DNA of 64,000 nucleotides from an uncultured Collinsella sp. (GCA_900541725.1 UQLB01000008.1:28113-92112); one strand, 5' to 3'. Positions 1 to 7,830 are shown, numbered from the stretch's first letter. Numbers and translations are program-made. The notes: generated by a model from the sequence alone, not told the origin.

Positions 1-428
1 CTGTTTGGGGCATGCCCTTTGGCGCTGCGCTTCGCATTGCGAATAAGGACGAGAAGGCGCTCATGCTGGGCTATTCAATCTCGGGCGTGCTTGGCGGCGT
101 AAGCGAGCCGGCGCTGTACGGTTGCGGCTTTAAATATGGCAGGTGCCTGACGTGCATGGCCATTGGCGGCGCCGTCGGAGGCCTTGTTGCGGCCGTGGGC
201 CACGTTACGGCCTATACCATCGGCATGACGAATGTCCTCATGGTCATTGGCTTTGCCACGGGCGGTATTTCGAACCTGCTGTGGTGCTGCGCTGCCGGCG
301 GCACGGCATTTGCGGTGTCTGCGGCGCTGAGCTACTGCTTTGGCGTGGTGCCGACGAAGGAGCAGACGGCAGAAGACGAAGCCGATTCGCCCGAAACGAT
401 GGTGAGCGCTGCTGAAGCAAGCGCATAG
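1..428 (+). CDS. PTS permease EIIC domain, 3'-terminal fragment (beta-glucoside/sucrose type)
   Basis: This is the C-terminal end of a membrane permease (EIIC) of the phosphotransferase system, which imports and phosphorylates a sugar. The reading frame is open from base 3, so the start lies before the window. The visible part has small-residue-rich membrane helices and the motif GVSEPALYG, which matches the G-x-T/S-EPA-x-YG motif of the glucose/beta-glucoside EIIC family. It ends in an acidic tail with no EIIA domain, so EIIA must be on another protein or N-terminal. The substrate cannot be told from this fragment. A terminator follows at 467. Confidence 0.8.
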   Translation, partial: VWGMPFGAALRIANKDEKALMLGYSISGVLGGVSEPALYGCGFKYGRCLTCMAIGGAVGGLVAAVGHVTAYTIGMTNVLMVIGFATGGISNLLWCCAAGGTAFAVSAALSYCFGVVPTKEQTAEDEADSPETMVSAAEASA

Positions 429-466
429 ACCTGTGCGACAAAAGGACGATTCCATTGTCATGTTCC

Positions 467-499
467 AAGGCCGCGGCTCGTGTGGGTTGCGGCCTTTTG
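467..499 (+). terminator. intrinsic terminator after the PTS gene
   Basis: An 8-bp stem (AAGGCCGC at 467-474 with GCGGCCTT at 489-496) is followed by a short T-rich stretch, 40 bases after the PTS stop codon. Confidence 0.7.
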
Positions 500-577
500 T
501 ATCTGGGGGACAAAGTGGCTACACTACAATCCGTTTGAGCAATAGATATATGGGTAGTGCCGTGGGGGCGGATATAG

Positions 578-1732
578 ATGGTCGAGTGGATTGTTCGTCG
601 TGCGCAGGGCGACCGTGCGCGCGTGGGCACGTTGACGGGCGTGGTGTGTATTCTCGTTAATGTTGCGCTTTGTGCTGCGAAGGGCGCAATTGGTGTGCTG
701 TCGGGATCGGTTTCGATTGTGGCGGATGCCATGAACAACCTGTCCGATGCCAGCTCGAATATCGTGAGCGTGCTGGGCTTTAAGCTGGCGAGCAAGCCGG
801 CGGACCCCGAGCATCCTTACGGTCACGGTCGCTACGAGTATCTCTCGGGTCTGGTCGTGGCGGCGCTCGTGCTGCTGATCGGCCTTGAGCTTATCAAGTC
901 CTCGTTTGAGCGCATCATCCACCCCGAACCTGTCGAGTTCTCGCTTGCCCTGGTGGCAGTCCTGGCGCTTTCGATGGTTGTTAAGCTGTGGATGGCGGCC
1001 CTCAACCAAAAGCTCGGTGACCGCATTGAGTCCGAGACGCTGCATGCGACCGCTCAGGATTCCAAGAACGATGTCCTTGCTACGGGTGCTGTGCTGGCGT
1101 GCGCAATTGTTTCCCAGGTGATGCATATCAATCTTGATGCTTGGGTCGGACTTGCCGTTGGCGCTTATATTGGCTGGAGCGGCTTTGAGCTTATCCAAGA
1201 TACAGTGAGCCCGCTTTTGGGCCAGGCACCCGATCCCAAGTTGGTCAAACACATCCGAGACAAGATCATGAGCTATCCCGGCGTTTTGGGCGTTCATGAC
1301 CTAATGGTTCACGATTACGGTCCGGGCAGGAAGTTTGCAAGCGCGCACGCCGAGATGGCGGCCGAGGCCAGCCCGCTGGAAAGCCACGACACGCTCGATA
1401 ACATCGAGCAGTCGTTTAGGGACGAGGACGGCATGATCGTCACGCTCCATTACGATCCCATCGTGACTGACGATTCGAATGTGGCGAGCATGCGCCTGCG
1501 CATCAACGCTATGGCCCAAGAGATCGATAGCCGCCTTTCGATTCATGATTTGCGTTGCGTGCCGGGCCCCACGCACACCAACGTGATCTTTGACTGCGTG
1601 CGACCCTCGGATTTGCGAATGAGCGCCGAGGACCTAAAGCACGAGTTGGCGAAACGGGTCGAGTCGGAATACCCCAAGTCGATTGCCAAGATTACGATCG
1701 ACGAAGACTACGTAGGGCATACCCACGAGTAG
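578..1732 (+). CDS. cation diffusion facilitator (CDF) family metal transporter
   Basis: This 384-residue protein is a proton-coupled exporter of divalent metal ions in the cell membrane. The N-terminal half (about residues 15-210) carries the membrane helices. It has the helix-2 signature DAMNNLSDASSN (residues 50-61), then HPYGHGRYEYLS (about 79-90), and DSKNDVLATG in the fifth helix, all typical of CDF proteins. The C-terminal half (about 215-384) is the cytoplasmic metal-sensing region, longer than in small members such as YiiP, with additional His/Asp-rich sequence. The family exports Zn, Fe, Mn or Co; the metal cannot be assigned here. It stands alone, with its own RBS (GGGGGCGGA) and a gap of 39 bases to the next gene. 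Confidence 0.9.
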   Translation: MVEWIVRRAQGDRARVGTLTGVVCILVNVALCAAKGAIGVLSGSVSIVADAMNNLSDASSNIVSVLGFKLASKPADPEHPYGHGRYEYLSGLVVAALVLLIGLELIKSSFERIIHPEPVEFSLALVAVLALSMVVKLWMAALNQKLGDRIESETLHATAQDSKNDVLATGAVLACAIVSQVMHINLDAWVGLAVGAYIGWSGFELIQDTVSPLLGQAPDPKLVKHIRDKIMSYPGVLGVHDLMVHDYGPGRKFASAHAEMAAEASPLESHDTLDNIEQSFRDEDGMIVTLHYDPIVTDDSNVASMRLRINAMAQEIDSRLSIHDLRCVPGPTHTNVIFDCVRPSDLRMSAEDLKHELAKRVESEYPKSIAKITIDEDYVGHTHE

Positions 1733-1771
1733 GGCTGTGCCGGCAAAGCAAGTTATACAGAAGGGGAGAAT

Positions 1772-2398
1772 ATGAAGAGGCTGTATCTGCTCCGCCACGG
1801 TCAGACGGAGTTCAACGTCAAAAAGCTGGTCCAGGGCCGCTGCGATTCACCGCTGACCGACCTTGGCCGCAAACAAGCGGGAATGGCAGCCGCATGGCTC
1901 AAAGCCCACGGCGTTGTCCCCGACAAAGTGGTCTCTTCGCCCTTAGGCCGAGCCATGGACACAGCTCAGCTGGTTGCAACCGAACTCCTTGGCCCGGACG
2001 CAGCAGTTGAGTCCTGCGAAGGCATCATCGAGCGCTGCTACGGCACCTTCGAAGAAGGCCCCCACGATGCCCTTCCCACCGACGTCTGGGATCCGGGCGA
2101 GGATCTGGTCCCCTTCGGAGGAGAAGGAAGCCAGGCGCTGCAAGCGCGCATGGTAGACACCCTCACCAATCTCATGGGCGCCGAGGGCATAGAAACCCTC
2201 TTAGCAGTAAGCCACGGCAGTGCCAGCCGCCAATTCATCAAGGCCGCAGCCCCAGAGGGCTTCGAGCTCCCAGCAAAACTTCCCAACTGCGCGATCATGA
2301 TCTTCGATTTTGACGAGGAAGATTTGCAAGGAGAGAGCGACGGGTCCCAATGCAAGTTCACTCTCCAGCAAATAGTGGACCCCCAACAAAGTAATTAG
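1772..2398 (+). CDS. histidine phosphatase family protein (phosphoglycerate mutase-like)
   Basis: A 208-residue cytoplasmic phosphatase of the branch-1 histidine phosphatase superfamily. The phospho-accepting motif LRHGQTEFN is at residues 7-15 (catalytic His9), followed by the family pattern QGRCDSPLTDLGRKQA, and the second catalytic histidine lies in VSHGSASR in the C-terminal half. It resembles the CobC/GpmB group rather than cofactor-dependent glycolytic mutase, which is longer. Members act on varied phosphoesters, so no substrate is proposed. RBS AAGGGGAGAAT precedes the ATG. Confidence 0.87.
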   Translation: MKRLYLLRHGQTEFNVKKLVQGRCDSPLTDLGRKQAGMAAAWLKAHGVVPDKVVSSPLGRAMDTAQLVATELLGPDAAVESCEGIIERCYGTFEEGPHDALPTDVWDPGEDLVPFGGEGSQALQARMVDTLTNLMGAEGIETLLAVSHGSASRQFIKAAAPEGFELPAKLPNCAIMIFDFDEEDLQGESDGSQCKFTLQQIVDPQQSN

Positions 2399-2432
2399 CT
2401 GAGCGAGCAGAGTTAAGCAGACATCAACGTGT

Positions 2433-2589
2433 CGTCTCCCGAGCACGGCGGAGGGCCGGAGAAATATATTAAGGTCATCGCGAGTTCCGCACGCAAAGGA
2501 GAGCACTTAATGTGCTCTCCGTCTTGCGCAGGACTGTAGAGCAGGGACCTTAATATATTTCTCCGGCCCTCCGCCGTGCTCGGGAGACG
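2433..2589. repeat. 44-bp perfect inverted repeat with a nested hairpin
   Basis: Bases 2433-2476 are the exact reverse complement of 2546-2589. The 69-base centre holds another hairpin: GGAGAGCAC at 2498-2506 pairs with GTGCTCTCC at 2512-2520, with further partial pairing around it. Transcribed, the whole element would fold into one long hairpin. It lies between the phosphatase gene and the rplC promoter region and encodes nothing. It could be a miniature mobile element or a bidirectional transcription barrier; there is no long T-run at its end. Confidence 0.9.
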
Positions 2590-2639
2590 TGCCACGCACT
2601 TTACCTGCGTAAACAATGTGAGTGAAATATGAATCTCGA

Positions 2640-2665
2640 TGGATACGCCCGCAGCCGTGTATACT
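2640..2665 (+). promoter_or_regulatory. promoter-like element upstream of rplC
   Basis: TGGATACGCCCG (2640-2651) is followed by CCGTGTATACT ending at 2665. An almost identical 25-base sequence stands before rplB at 4504-4528. TATACT (2660-2665) fits a -10 box; TGGATA is only 14 bases away, too close for a normal -35, so either the spacing is unusual or the upstream half is an activator or regulator site. Confidence 0.55.
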
Positions 2666-2671
2666 AAACAG

Positions 2672-2848
2672 CTGTGTGAAACCAGGGGAGTATTCTGGCT
2701 GGACAAAATGCCTGCTTAATAGGGTTGTCAGGTAGTCCGGACGCAATACAAGACTGGGGAGCACGTCGTGTAAGTAGTGGTCCTCTAGGGGCGTACGCTC
2801 GGTGGTGTACGCATTGTCCCAAGACCACGCGAGAGTTGGGATCATATC
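2672..2848 (+). promoter_or_regulatory. structured leader of the rplC operon
   Basis: About 180 untranslated bases lie between the putative promoter and rplC. Nested pairing is visible: GTGGTC (2777-2782) with GACCAC (2823-2828), and inside it GCGTAC (2791-2796) with GTACGC (2807-2812). Ribosomal protein operons are commonly controlled by such leaders (L4 does this for the S10 operon in E. coli). A regulatory role here is inference. Confidence 0.4.
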
Positions 2849-3469
2849 TTGATCAGCATGATTCTCGGCCGCAAGATTGGCATGACCCAGGTTTGGGACG
2901 AGGACGACAACGTCGTTCCCGTCACGGTCATCCAGGCTGGCCCCTGCGCTGTCTCGCAGGTTAAAACTCAGGCAACCGACGGCTATGACGCCGTCCAGAT
3001 CGGTTTCGGCGACATCAAGGCCAAGAACGTGAACAAGCCTATGGCTGGTCACTTCGCCAAGGCCGGCGTCGAGCCTGTCCGCTTCCTTCGTGAGGTCCGC
3101 GTCGAGAACGGCGAGGAGCACAAGGTCGGCGAGGTCGTCACCGTCGCTGATTTCGCTGATGTCGAGAAGGTCGACGTTATCGGTACCTCCAAGGGTAAGG
3201 GCTTCCAGGGTCGCATCAAGCGCTGGGGTCAGCGCCGCGGTCCTATGACGCATGGTTCTCACTTCCAGCGTCACCCCGGTTCTATCGGTCAGTGCGCCTA
3301 TCCTGCGCGCGTCCTCAAGGGCGTCAAGATGGCCGGTCACATGGGTAACGAGCGCGTTACCGTCAAGAACCTTTCCGTTGTCCGCATCGATGCCGAGCAG
3401 AACCTCATCTTGGTCAAGGGCGCTGTCCCGGGTGCCAAGAATGGTCTCGTCGCCATCCGTATGGCCTAA
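2849..3469 (+). CDS. rplC: 50S ribosomal protein L3
   Basis: L3 (206 residues) binds 23S rRNA near the peptidyl transferase centre and starts assembly of the large subunit. The N-terminus ILGRKIGMTQVWDEDDNVVP and the basic loop KGKGFQGRIKRWGQRRGPMT are diagnostic. TTG at 2849 is preferred because it gives the family's usual MIxxILG start; ATG at 2858 is the alternative. rpsJ (S10), which normally stands directly upstream, is absent. First gene of the ribosomal block. Confidence 0.96.
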   Translation: MISMILGRKIGMTQVWDEDDNVVPVTVIQAGPCAVSQVKTQATDGYDAVQIGFGDIKAKNVNKPMAGHFAKAGVEPVRFLREVRVENGEEHKVGEVVTVADFADVEKVDVIGTSKGKGFQGRIKRWGQRRGPMTHGSHFQRHPGSIGQCAYPARVLKGVKMAGHMGNERVTVKNLSVVRIDAEQNLILVKGAVPGAKNGLVAIRMA

Positions 3470-3515
3470 GGGCCCAGCCCATTTAGCCCAGCGTCATACC
3501 AAGGAGAACACTTAA

Positions 3516-4142
3516 ATGGCAAAGTTTGAAGTAAAGAACAGCGAGGGCAAGAAGGTCGCCGAGGCCGAGCTCGCCGCTGAGGTGTACGGCATCGAGCCGA
3601 ACATCCACGTTATGCACCACATCGTCAAGTGCCAGATGGCCTCTTGGCGTCAGGGCACCCAGTCCGCTAAGGGCCGCTCTGAGGTTTCCGGTGGCGGCAA
3701 GAAGCCTTGGCGTCAGAAGGGCACCGGCCGTGCCCGCCAGGGTTCCATCCGTGCTGCCCAGTGGCGTCACGGTGGCGTCGTCTTCGCCCCCAAGCCCCGT
3801 TCCTACGCTAAGCGTATGAACAACAAGGAGGTCAAGCTGGCTATGCGCTCCGCGCTGTCCGCCAAGCTGGCCGATGGCGAGCTCGTGCTCGTCGACGACT
3901 ACGGCTTCGAGAAGCCTTCCACCAAGGCTGCCGTCGCCATGCTCAAGGCTCTCGGCCTTGAGGGCAAGCGTCTGACCATCATCGTTCGCGATGAGGACGT
4001 CAACGCCTACCTGTCGTTCCGCAACATTCCTAAGACGTTCATCATCACCGCCGACGAGGCCAACACCTACGATCTCGTCAACAACAACGCTGTGCTGATG
4101 CCCGCCGACATCGCCGCTCACTTCGGGGAGGTGCTTGCATAA
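3516..4142 (+). CDS. rplD: 50S ribosomal protein L4
   Basis: L4 (208 residues) binds 23S rRNA and lines the peptide exit tunnel; in some bacteria it also represses the S10 operon. The conserved loop region SGGGKKPWRQKGTGRARQGS (about residues 63-82) identifies it. The RBS AAGGAG lies 8 bases before ATG. Its stop codon is followed at once by the rplW start, which suggests translational coupling. Confidence 0.97.
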   Translation: MAKFEVKNSEGKKVAEAELAAEVYGIEPNIHVMHHIVKCQMASWRQGTQSAKGRSEVSGGGKKPWRQKGTGRARQGSIRAAQWRHGGVVFAPKPRSYAKRMNNKEVKLAMRSALSAKLADGELVLVDDYGFEKPSTKAAVAMLKALGLEGKRLTIIVRDEDVNAYLSFRNIPKTFIITADEANTYDLVNNNAVLMPADIAAHFGEVLA

Positions 4143-4430
4143 ATGACCGCCCACGAGATCATCATCCGTCCGATCGTGTCCGAGCGTTCCTTCTCCGGCA
4201 TGGAGCAGAACAAGTACACGTTCGAGGTCGCTAAGGATGCTAACAAGTATCAGATCAAGGACGCTGTCGAGGAGATCTTCGGTGTCAAGGTCGTTCGCGT
4301 GAACACCCTGACGGTCAAGCCCAAGACCAAGCGCGTGCGCTATGTCGCCGGCAAGACCCGTTCTTGGAAGAAGGCCATCGTCACGCTGGCCGAGGGCGAC
4401 ACCATCGAGGTCTTTGGCAACCAGGCCTAA
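4143..4430 (+). CDS. rplW: 50S ribosomal protein L23
   Basis: L23 (95 residues) sits at the tunnel exit and docks trigger factor and SRP. It shows the family patterns IIIRPIVSERS at the N-terminus and VRVNTLTVKPKTKRVRY in the middle. The ATG directly follows the rplD stop; the RBS GGGGAGG lies inside the end of rplD. A hairpin and a new promoter-like element follow before rplB. Confidence 0.97.
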   Translation: MTAHEIIIRPIVSERSFSGMEQNKYTFEVAKDANKYQIKDAVEEIFGVKVVRVNTLTVKPKTKRVRYVAGKTRSWKKAIVTLAEGDTIEVFGNQA

Positions 4431-4448
4431 GACTCGCTGCTGTTGAGT

Positions 4449-4484
4449 GAGCTCATGCCTCCCAAATAGGGGAGGCGGGAGCTC
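4449..4484 (+). terminator. hairpin between rplW and rplB (possible attenuator)
   Basis: GAGCTC (4449-4454) pairs with GAGCTC (4479-4484), and inside it GCCTCCC pairs with GGGAGGC, leaving a 6-base loop. No T-run follows, so full termination is doubtful; it may be a processing or partial stop site. Confidence 0.45.
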
Positions 4485-4503
4485 AAGGTTTGGGCGTATA
4501 AAA

Positions 4504-4529
4504 TGGACACGCCCGGAACCGTGTATACG
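4504..4529 (+). promoter_or_regulatory. promoter-like element upstream of rplB
   Basis: TGGACACGCCCG (4504-4515) followed by CCGTGTATACG. It matches the element at 2640 at 21 of 25 positions, which argues that it is functional and that rplB begins a second transcription unit. Confidence 0.55.
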
Positions 4530-4608
4530 TCCGGTGTCATCGCACCCGAGGCAGAACCTCGAATCCCTGTCTGCGATGGCTAACGGATTCCTATTGAAAG
4601 GGATTGTA

Positions 4609-5439
4609 ATGGCTGTAAAGCACCTTAAGCCGACCTCCGCTGGTAGGCGTTGGCAGACGATCTCCGACTTCTCCGAGATCACCTGCACCAAGCCCGAGAA
4701 GTCTCTTCTCGAGCCCCTGCCCAAGAAGGCCGGTCGTAACAACAACGGCCGCATCACCACCCGCCACCAGGGCGGCGGCGTGAAGCGTCGTTACCGCGTG
4801 ATCGACTTCAAGCGCAACAAGGACGGCGTGCCCGCCAAGGTTGCCACGATCGAGTACGATCCGAACCGTTCCGCTCGCATCGCTCTGCTGCACTACGCTG
4901 ACGGTGAGAAGCGCTACATCCTGGCCCCCAAGGGCCTCGAGGTCGGTCAGACCATCATGTCCGGTTCTGACGCCGACATCAAGCCGGGTAACGCTCTGCC
5001 CCTCGCCGACATCCCCGTCGGTACGCTCATCCACGCCGTCGAGTTCCAGCCGGGCAAGGGCGCTGCTATCGCCCGTTCCGCCGGTAACTCCTGCCAGCTG
5101 ATGGGTAAGGAGGGCAAGTACGCTATCGTCCGTATGCCTTCCTCCGAGATGCGCCGCATCCTCGTTACCTGCCGCGCCACCGTCGGTGAGGTCGGCAACG
5201 CCGATCACTCCAACATCGTCATCGGCAAGGCCGGCCGTAAGCGTCACATGAACGTGCGCCCGACCGTCCGCGGTACCGTCATGAACCCTGTCGACCACCC
5301 GCACGGCGGTGGCGAGGGCAAGAACCACACCTCTGGTCGTCCCTCTGTTACCCCCTGGGGTAAGCCGACGAAGGGCCTTCGTACGCGCAAGAAGAAGAAG
5401 GTCTCGAACCAGCACATCATTCGTCGCCGTAAGAAGTAA
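4609..5439 (+). CDS. rplB: 50S ribosomal protein L2
   Basis: L2 (276 residues, normal for the family) is needed for subunit joining and peptidyl transfer. The C-terminal motif NPVDHPHGGGEGKN contains the conserved His important for peptidyl transferase function. The frame is open further upstream, but ATG 4609 gives the standard start MAVKHLKPTSAGRR and has the RBS GAAAGG 5 to 8 bases before it. About 180 non-coding bases separate it from rplW. Confidence 0.97.
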   Translation: MAVKHLKPTSAGRRWQTISDFSEITCTKPEKSLLEPLPKKAGRNNNGRITTRHQGGGVKRRYRVIDFKRNKDGVPAKVATIEYDPNRSARIALLHYADGEKRYILAPKGLEVGQTIMSGSDADIKPGNALPLADIPVGTLIHAVEFQPGKGAAIARSAGNSCQLMGKEGKYAIVRMPSSEMRRILVTCRATVGEVGNADHSNIVIGKAGRKRHMNVRPTVRGTVMNPVDHPHGGGEGKNHTSGRPSVTPWGKPTKGLRTRKKKKVSNQHIIRRRKK

Positions 5440-5471
5440 TTTCGGATACCGAGTTTTAGGAGAAAGCACTT

Positions 5472-5732
5472 ATGAGCAGAAGTCTCAAAAAGGGCCCGTT
5501 CGTGGAGACTCGCCTTCTCTCGCGTATCACCGCGATGAACGAGGCTGGCAAGAAGGACGTCGTGAAGACCTGGTCCCGCGCGTCCACCATCTTCCCCGAG
5601 ATGGTTGGTCACACCATCGCCGTCCACGACGGCCGCAAGCATGTGCCCGTGTATGTTACCGAGTCCATGGTTGGTCACAAGCTCGGCGAGTTCGCGCCGA
5701 CTCGTACGTTCCGTGGCCACAAGGCCAAATAG
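5472..5732 (+). CDS. rpsS: 30S ribosomal protein S19
   Basis: S19 (86 residues) forms a complex with S13 in the head of the small subunit. It starts with the conserved MSRSLKKGPFVE and contains WSRASTIFPEMVGHTIAVHD and GEFAPTRTFRGH. RBS TTAGGAGAAAG precedes the ATG. It follows rplB by 32 bases. Confidence 0.97.
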   Translation: MSRSLKKGPFVETRLLSRITAMNEAGKKDVVKTWSRASTIFPEMVGHTIAVHDGRKHVPVYVTESMVGHKLGEFAPTRTFRGHKAK

Positions 5733-5746
5733 GGGGTTAACCGTAA

Positions 5747-6118
5747 ATGGCAACTAAGTCTATTGAAACTGAGGCCACCGAGGTTCGCGCCGTCGCTAAG
5801 TACGTGCGTGTTTCCCCCAGCAAGGCCCGCCTGGTGGTCGATCTGATCCGCCGCAAGCCTGTTGCTCAGGCCTTCGACATCCTCCACTTCTGCGACCGCG
5901 CCGTCGCCGTGGATGTCGAGAAGGTTCTCCGTTCCGCCGTTGCGAACGCCGAGAACAACAACGGTCTGCGTGCCGACAACCTGGTTGTCGCCGCTGCCTA
6001 TGTTGACGAGGGTCCGACGCTTAAGCGCATCCGTCCCCGCGCCAAGGGTTCCGCTTCTCGCATTCTGAAGCGTACTTCCCACATCACCGTCGTCGTTGCT
6101 CCTCGAAAGGAGGCGTAA
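5747..6118 (+). CDS. rplV: 50S ribosomal protein L22
   Basis: L22 (123 residues) extends a beta-hairpin into the exit tunnel. Typical patterns are YVRVSPSKARLVVDLIRRK near the N-terminus and RIRPRAKGSASRILKRTSHI near the C-terminus. A short acidic N-terminal extension of about 10 residues precedes the core. It lies 14 bases after rpsS. Confidence 0.96.
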   Translation: MATKSIETEATEVRAVAKYVRVSPSKARLVVDLIRRKPVAQAFDILHFCDRAVAVDVEKVLRSAVANAENNNGLRADNLVVAAAYVDEGPTLKRIRPRAKGSASRILKRTSHITVVVAPRKEA

Positions 6119-6124
6119 AGCTGT

Positions 6125-6835
6125 ATGGGTCAGAAAGTCTACCCCACCGGCTTCCGTCTTGGCATCACCGAGAACTGGCGCTCCCGCTGGTTCGCAGAGA
6201 AGGATTACGCTAAGACCCTCGGTAACGATCTCGAGATCCGCAAGTACCTCGAGAAGCGTCTTTCCCGCGCAGCTGTCTCCCGCGTCGAGATCGAGCGCGC
6301 TGGCGACAAGGTGAAGGTCATCATCCTCACCGCTCGCCCCGGCGTTGTCATCGGTAAGAAGGGTGCCGAGATCGATACCCTCCGCACCGAGCTCGAGAAG
6401 GTCGCTGGTGTCTCCAAGGGCCAGCTCTCCGTCGACGTTGTCGAGATCAAGCGCCCCGAGCTCGACGCCAACCTCGTTGCTCAGTCTATCGCCGAGCAGC
6501 TCGAGGGCCGCGTTGCCTTCCGTCGCGCTATGCGCAAGGCTGTCCAGTCCGCCCGCAAGGCCGGCGCCAAGGGCATCCGTATCCAGTGCTCCGGTCGTCT
6601 CGGCGGTGCCGAGATGGGCCGTCGTGAGTGGTACCGTGAGGGTCGCGTGCCTCTGCACACCCTTCGTGCCAAGATCGACTATGGCACGGCTGTCGCTAGC
6701 ACCACCATGGGCGCTTGCGGCGTGAAGGTCTGGATCTACCTGGGCGAGAAGCTCCCGGGCCAGCCTGTTCCCAACCCTGCACTCGAGGGCTCTTCCCGTC
6801 CTCGTCGTCGTAACTCCGAGAGGAGGGGTCAGTAG
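6125..6835 (+). CDS. rpsC: 30S ribosomal protein S3
   Basis: S3 (236 residues) lies at the mRNA entry channel. It begins MGQKVYPTGFRLGIT, has the KH-domain motif GVVIGKKGAEID (about residues 75-86), and the C-terminal domain motif GRLGGAEMGRREWYREGRVP. The tail is basic. Its stop overlaps the rplP start by one base. Confidence 0.97.
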   Translation: MGQKVYPTGFRLGITENWRSRWFAEKDYAKTLGNDLEIRKYLEKRLSRAAVSRVEIERAGDKVKVIILTARPGVVIGKKGAEIDTLRTELEKVAGVSKGQLSVDVVEIKRPELDANLVAQSIAEQLEGRVAFRRAMRKAVQSARKAGAKGIRIQCSGRLGGAEMGRREWYREGRVPLHTLRAKIDYGTAVASTTMGACGVKVWIYLGEKLPGQPVPNPALEGSSRPRRRNSERRGQ

Positions 6836-7338
6836 TGCTTGCCCCTAAGCGTATTCTTCACCGCAAGGTGCAGCGTGGCTCCATGAAGGGCCAGGCCAAG
6901 GGTAATACCGAGCTGCATTTCGGCGAGTTTGGTATCCAGGCTCTCGAGGCCCATTGGATCACCAACCGTCAGATCGAGGCCGCTCGTATTGCCATGACCC
7001 GCTACATGAAGCGTGGCGGTCGTGTCTACATCACGATCTTCCCCGATAAGCCCATCACCAAGAAGCCTGCTGAGACTCGCATGGGTTCTGGTAAGGGTAA
7101 CCCCGAGGAGTGGGTGGCCGTCGTCAAGCCTGGCCGCATCATGTTCGAGGTCAAGGGCGTGCCCGAGGAGGTCGCTCGCGAGGCTCTGCGTCTTGCACAG
7201 CACAAGCTTCCCATCAAGACCAAGATTGTTGCTGCTAAGAACGCTGAGCAGCGCATCGAGAAGGAGATGGCTGAGGAGGCCGCTCTCGAGGCCAAGTGGG
7301 CTGCTGAGGACGCCGCCGCCGCCAAGGAGGAGAACTAA
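6835..7338 (+). CDS. rplP: 50S ribosomal protein L16 with acidic C-terminal extension
   Basis: L16 helps position tRNA in the A site. The core (about residues 1-137) has MLAPKRILHRKVQRGSMKG and the region ETRMGSGKGNPEEWVAVVKPG that bears the usual sites. Here the protein has 167 residues; the last 30 or so are Ala/Glu/Lys-rich and not part of the common 137-145 residue family length. It starts with GTG overlapping the rpsC stop, and its own stop overlaps the rpmC ATG, so the three genes are translationally coupled. Confidence 0.96.
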   Translation: MLAPKRILHRKVQRGSMKGQAKGNTELHFGEFGIQALEAHWITNRQIEAARIAMTRYMKRGGRVYITIFPDKPITKKPAETRMGSGKGNPEEWVAVVKPGRIMFEVKGVPEEVAREALRLAQHKLPIKTKIVAAKNAEQRIEKEMAEEAALEAKWAAEDAAAAKEEN

Positions 7339-7553
7339 TGAAGCCCGCAGAGATTCGTGAGCTCTCGGACGCTCAGCTCGTTGAGAAGCTGAAGGAAATG
7401 CGCGCCGAGCTCTTTAACCTTCGTTTCCAGATGGCCACCAGCCAGCTGGACAACACCGCTCGCGTCAACACCGTGAAGAAGGACATCGCTCGCGTCCTCA
7501 CGGAGCAGCGCGCCCGCGAGATCGCAGCGGAGAAGTCCGCTGTCGCCGAGTAG
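7338..7553 (+). CDS. rpmC: 50S ribosomal protein L29
   Basis: L29 (71 residues) is a small helical protein near the tunnel exit. The patterns MKPAEIRELSDAQLVEKLKE and ELFNLRFQMATSQLDN are characteristic. The ATG shares its A with the rplP stop. Confidence 0.96.
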   Translation: MKPAEIRELSDAQLVEKLKEMRAELFNLRFQMATSQLDNTARVNTVKKDIARVLTEQRAREIAAEKSAVAE

Positions 7554-7569
7554 GACCTAAGGAGAGAAC

Positions 7570-7830
7570 ATGACTGATTCGCGTAACTCGCGTAAGGTCC
7601 GTACGGGTGTCGTTACCTCCGTCTCCGGTGCCAAGACCATTGTTGTCACCATCACCGAGCGCAAGCGTCACCCCAAGTACGGCAAGATGATGACCAGCTC
7701 CAAGAAGCTGCACGCTCACGACGAGGAGTGCACGGCTGGCGTGGGCGACACCGTCCGCGTTATGGAGACCCGTCCTATGTCCAAGATGAAGCGTTGGCGC
7801 CTCATCGAGGTCGTCGAGCGCGCTAAATAA
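7570..7830 (+). CDS. rpsQ: 30S ribosomal protein S17
   Basis: S17 (86 residues) is an early-binding OB-fold protein of the small subunit. It shows KVRTGVVTSVSGAKTIVV and GDTVRVMETRPMSKMKRWRL. RBS AAGGAGAGAAC stands before the ATG. An unusually long gap of 118 bases to rplN follows. Confidence 0.96.
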   Translation: MTDSRNSRKVRTGVVTSVSGAKTIVVTITERKRHPKYGKMMTSSKKLHAHDEECTAGVGDTVRVMETRPMSKMKRWRLIEVVERAK

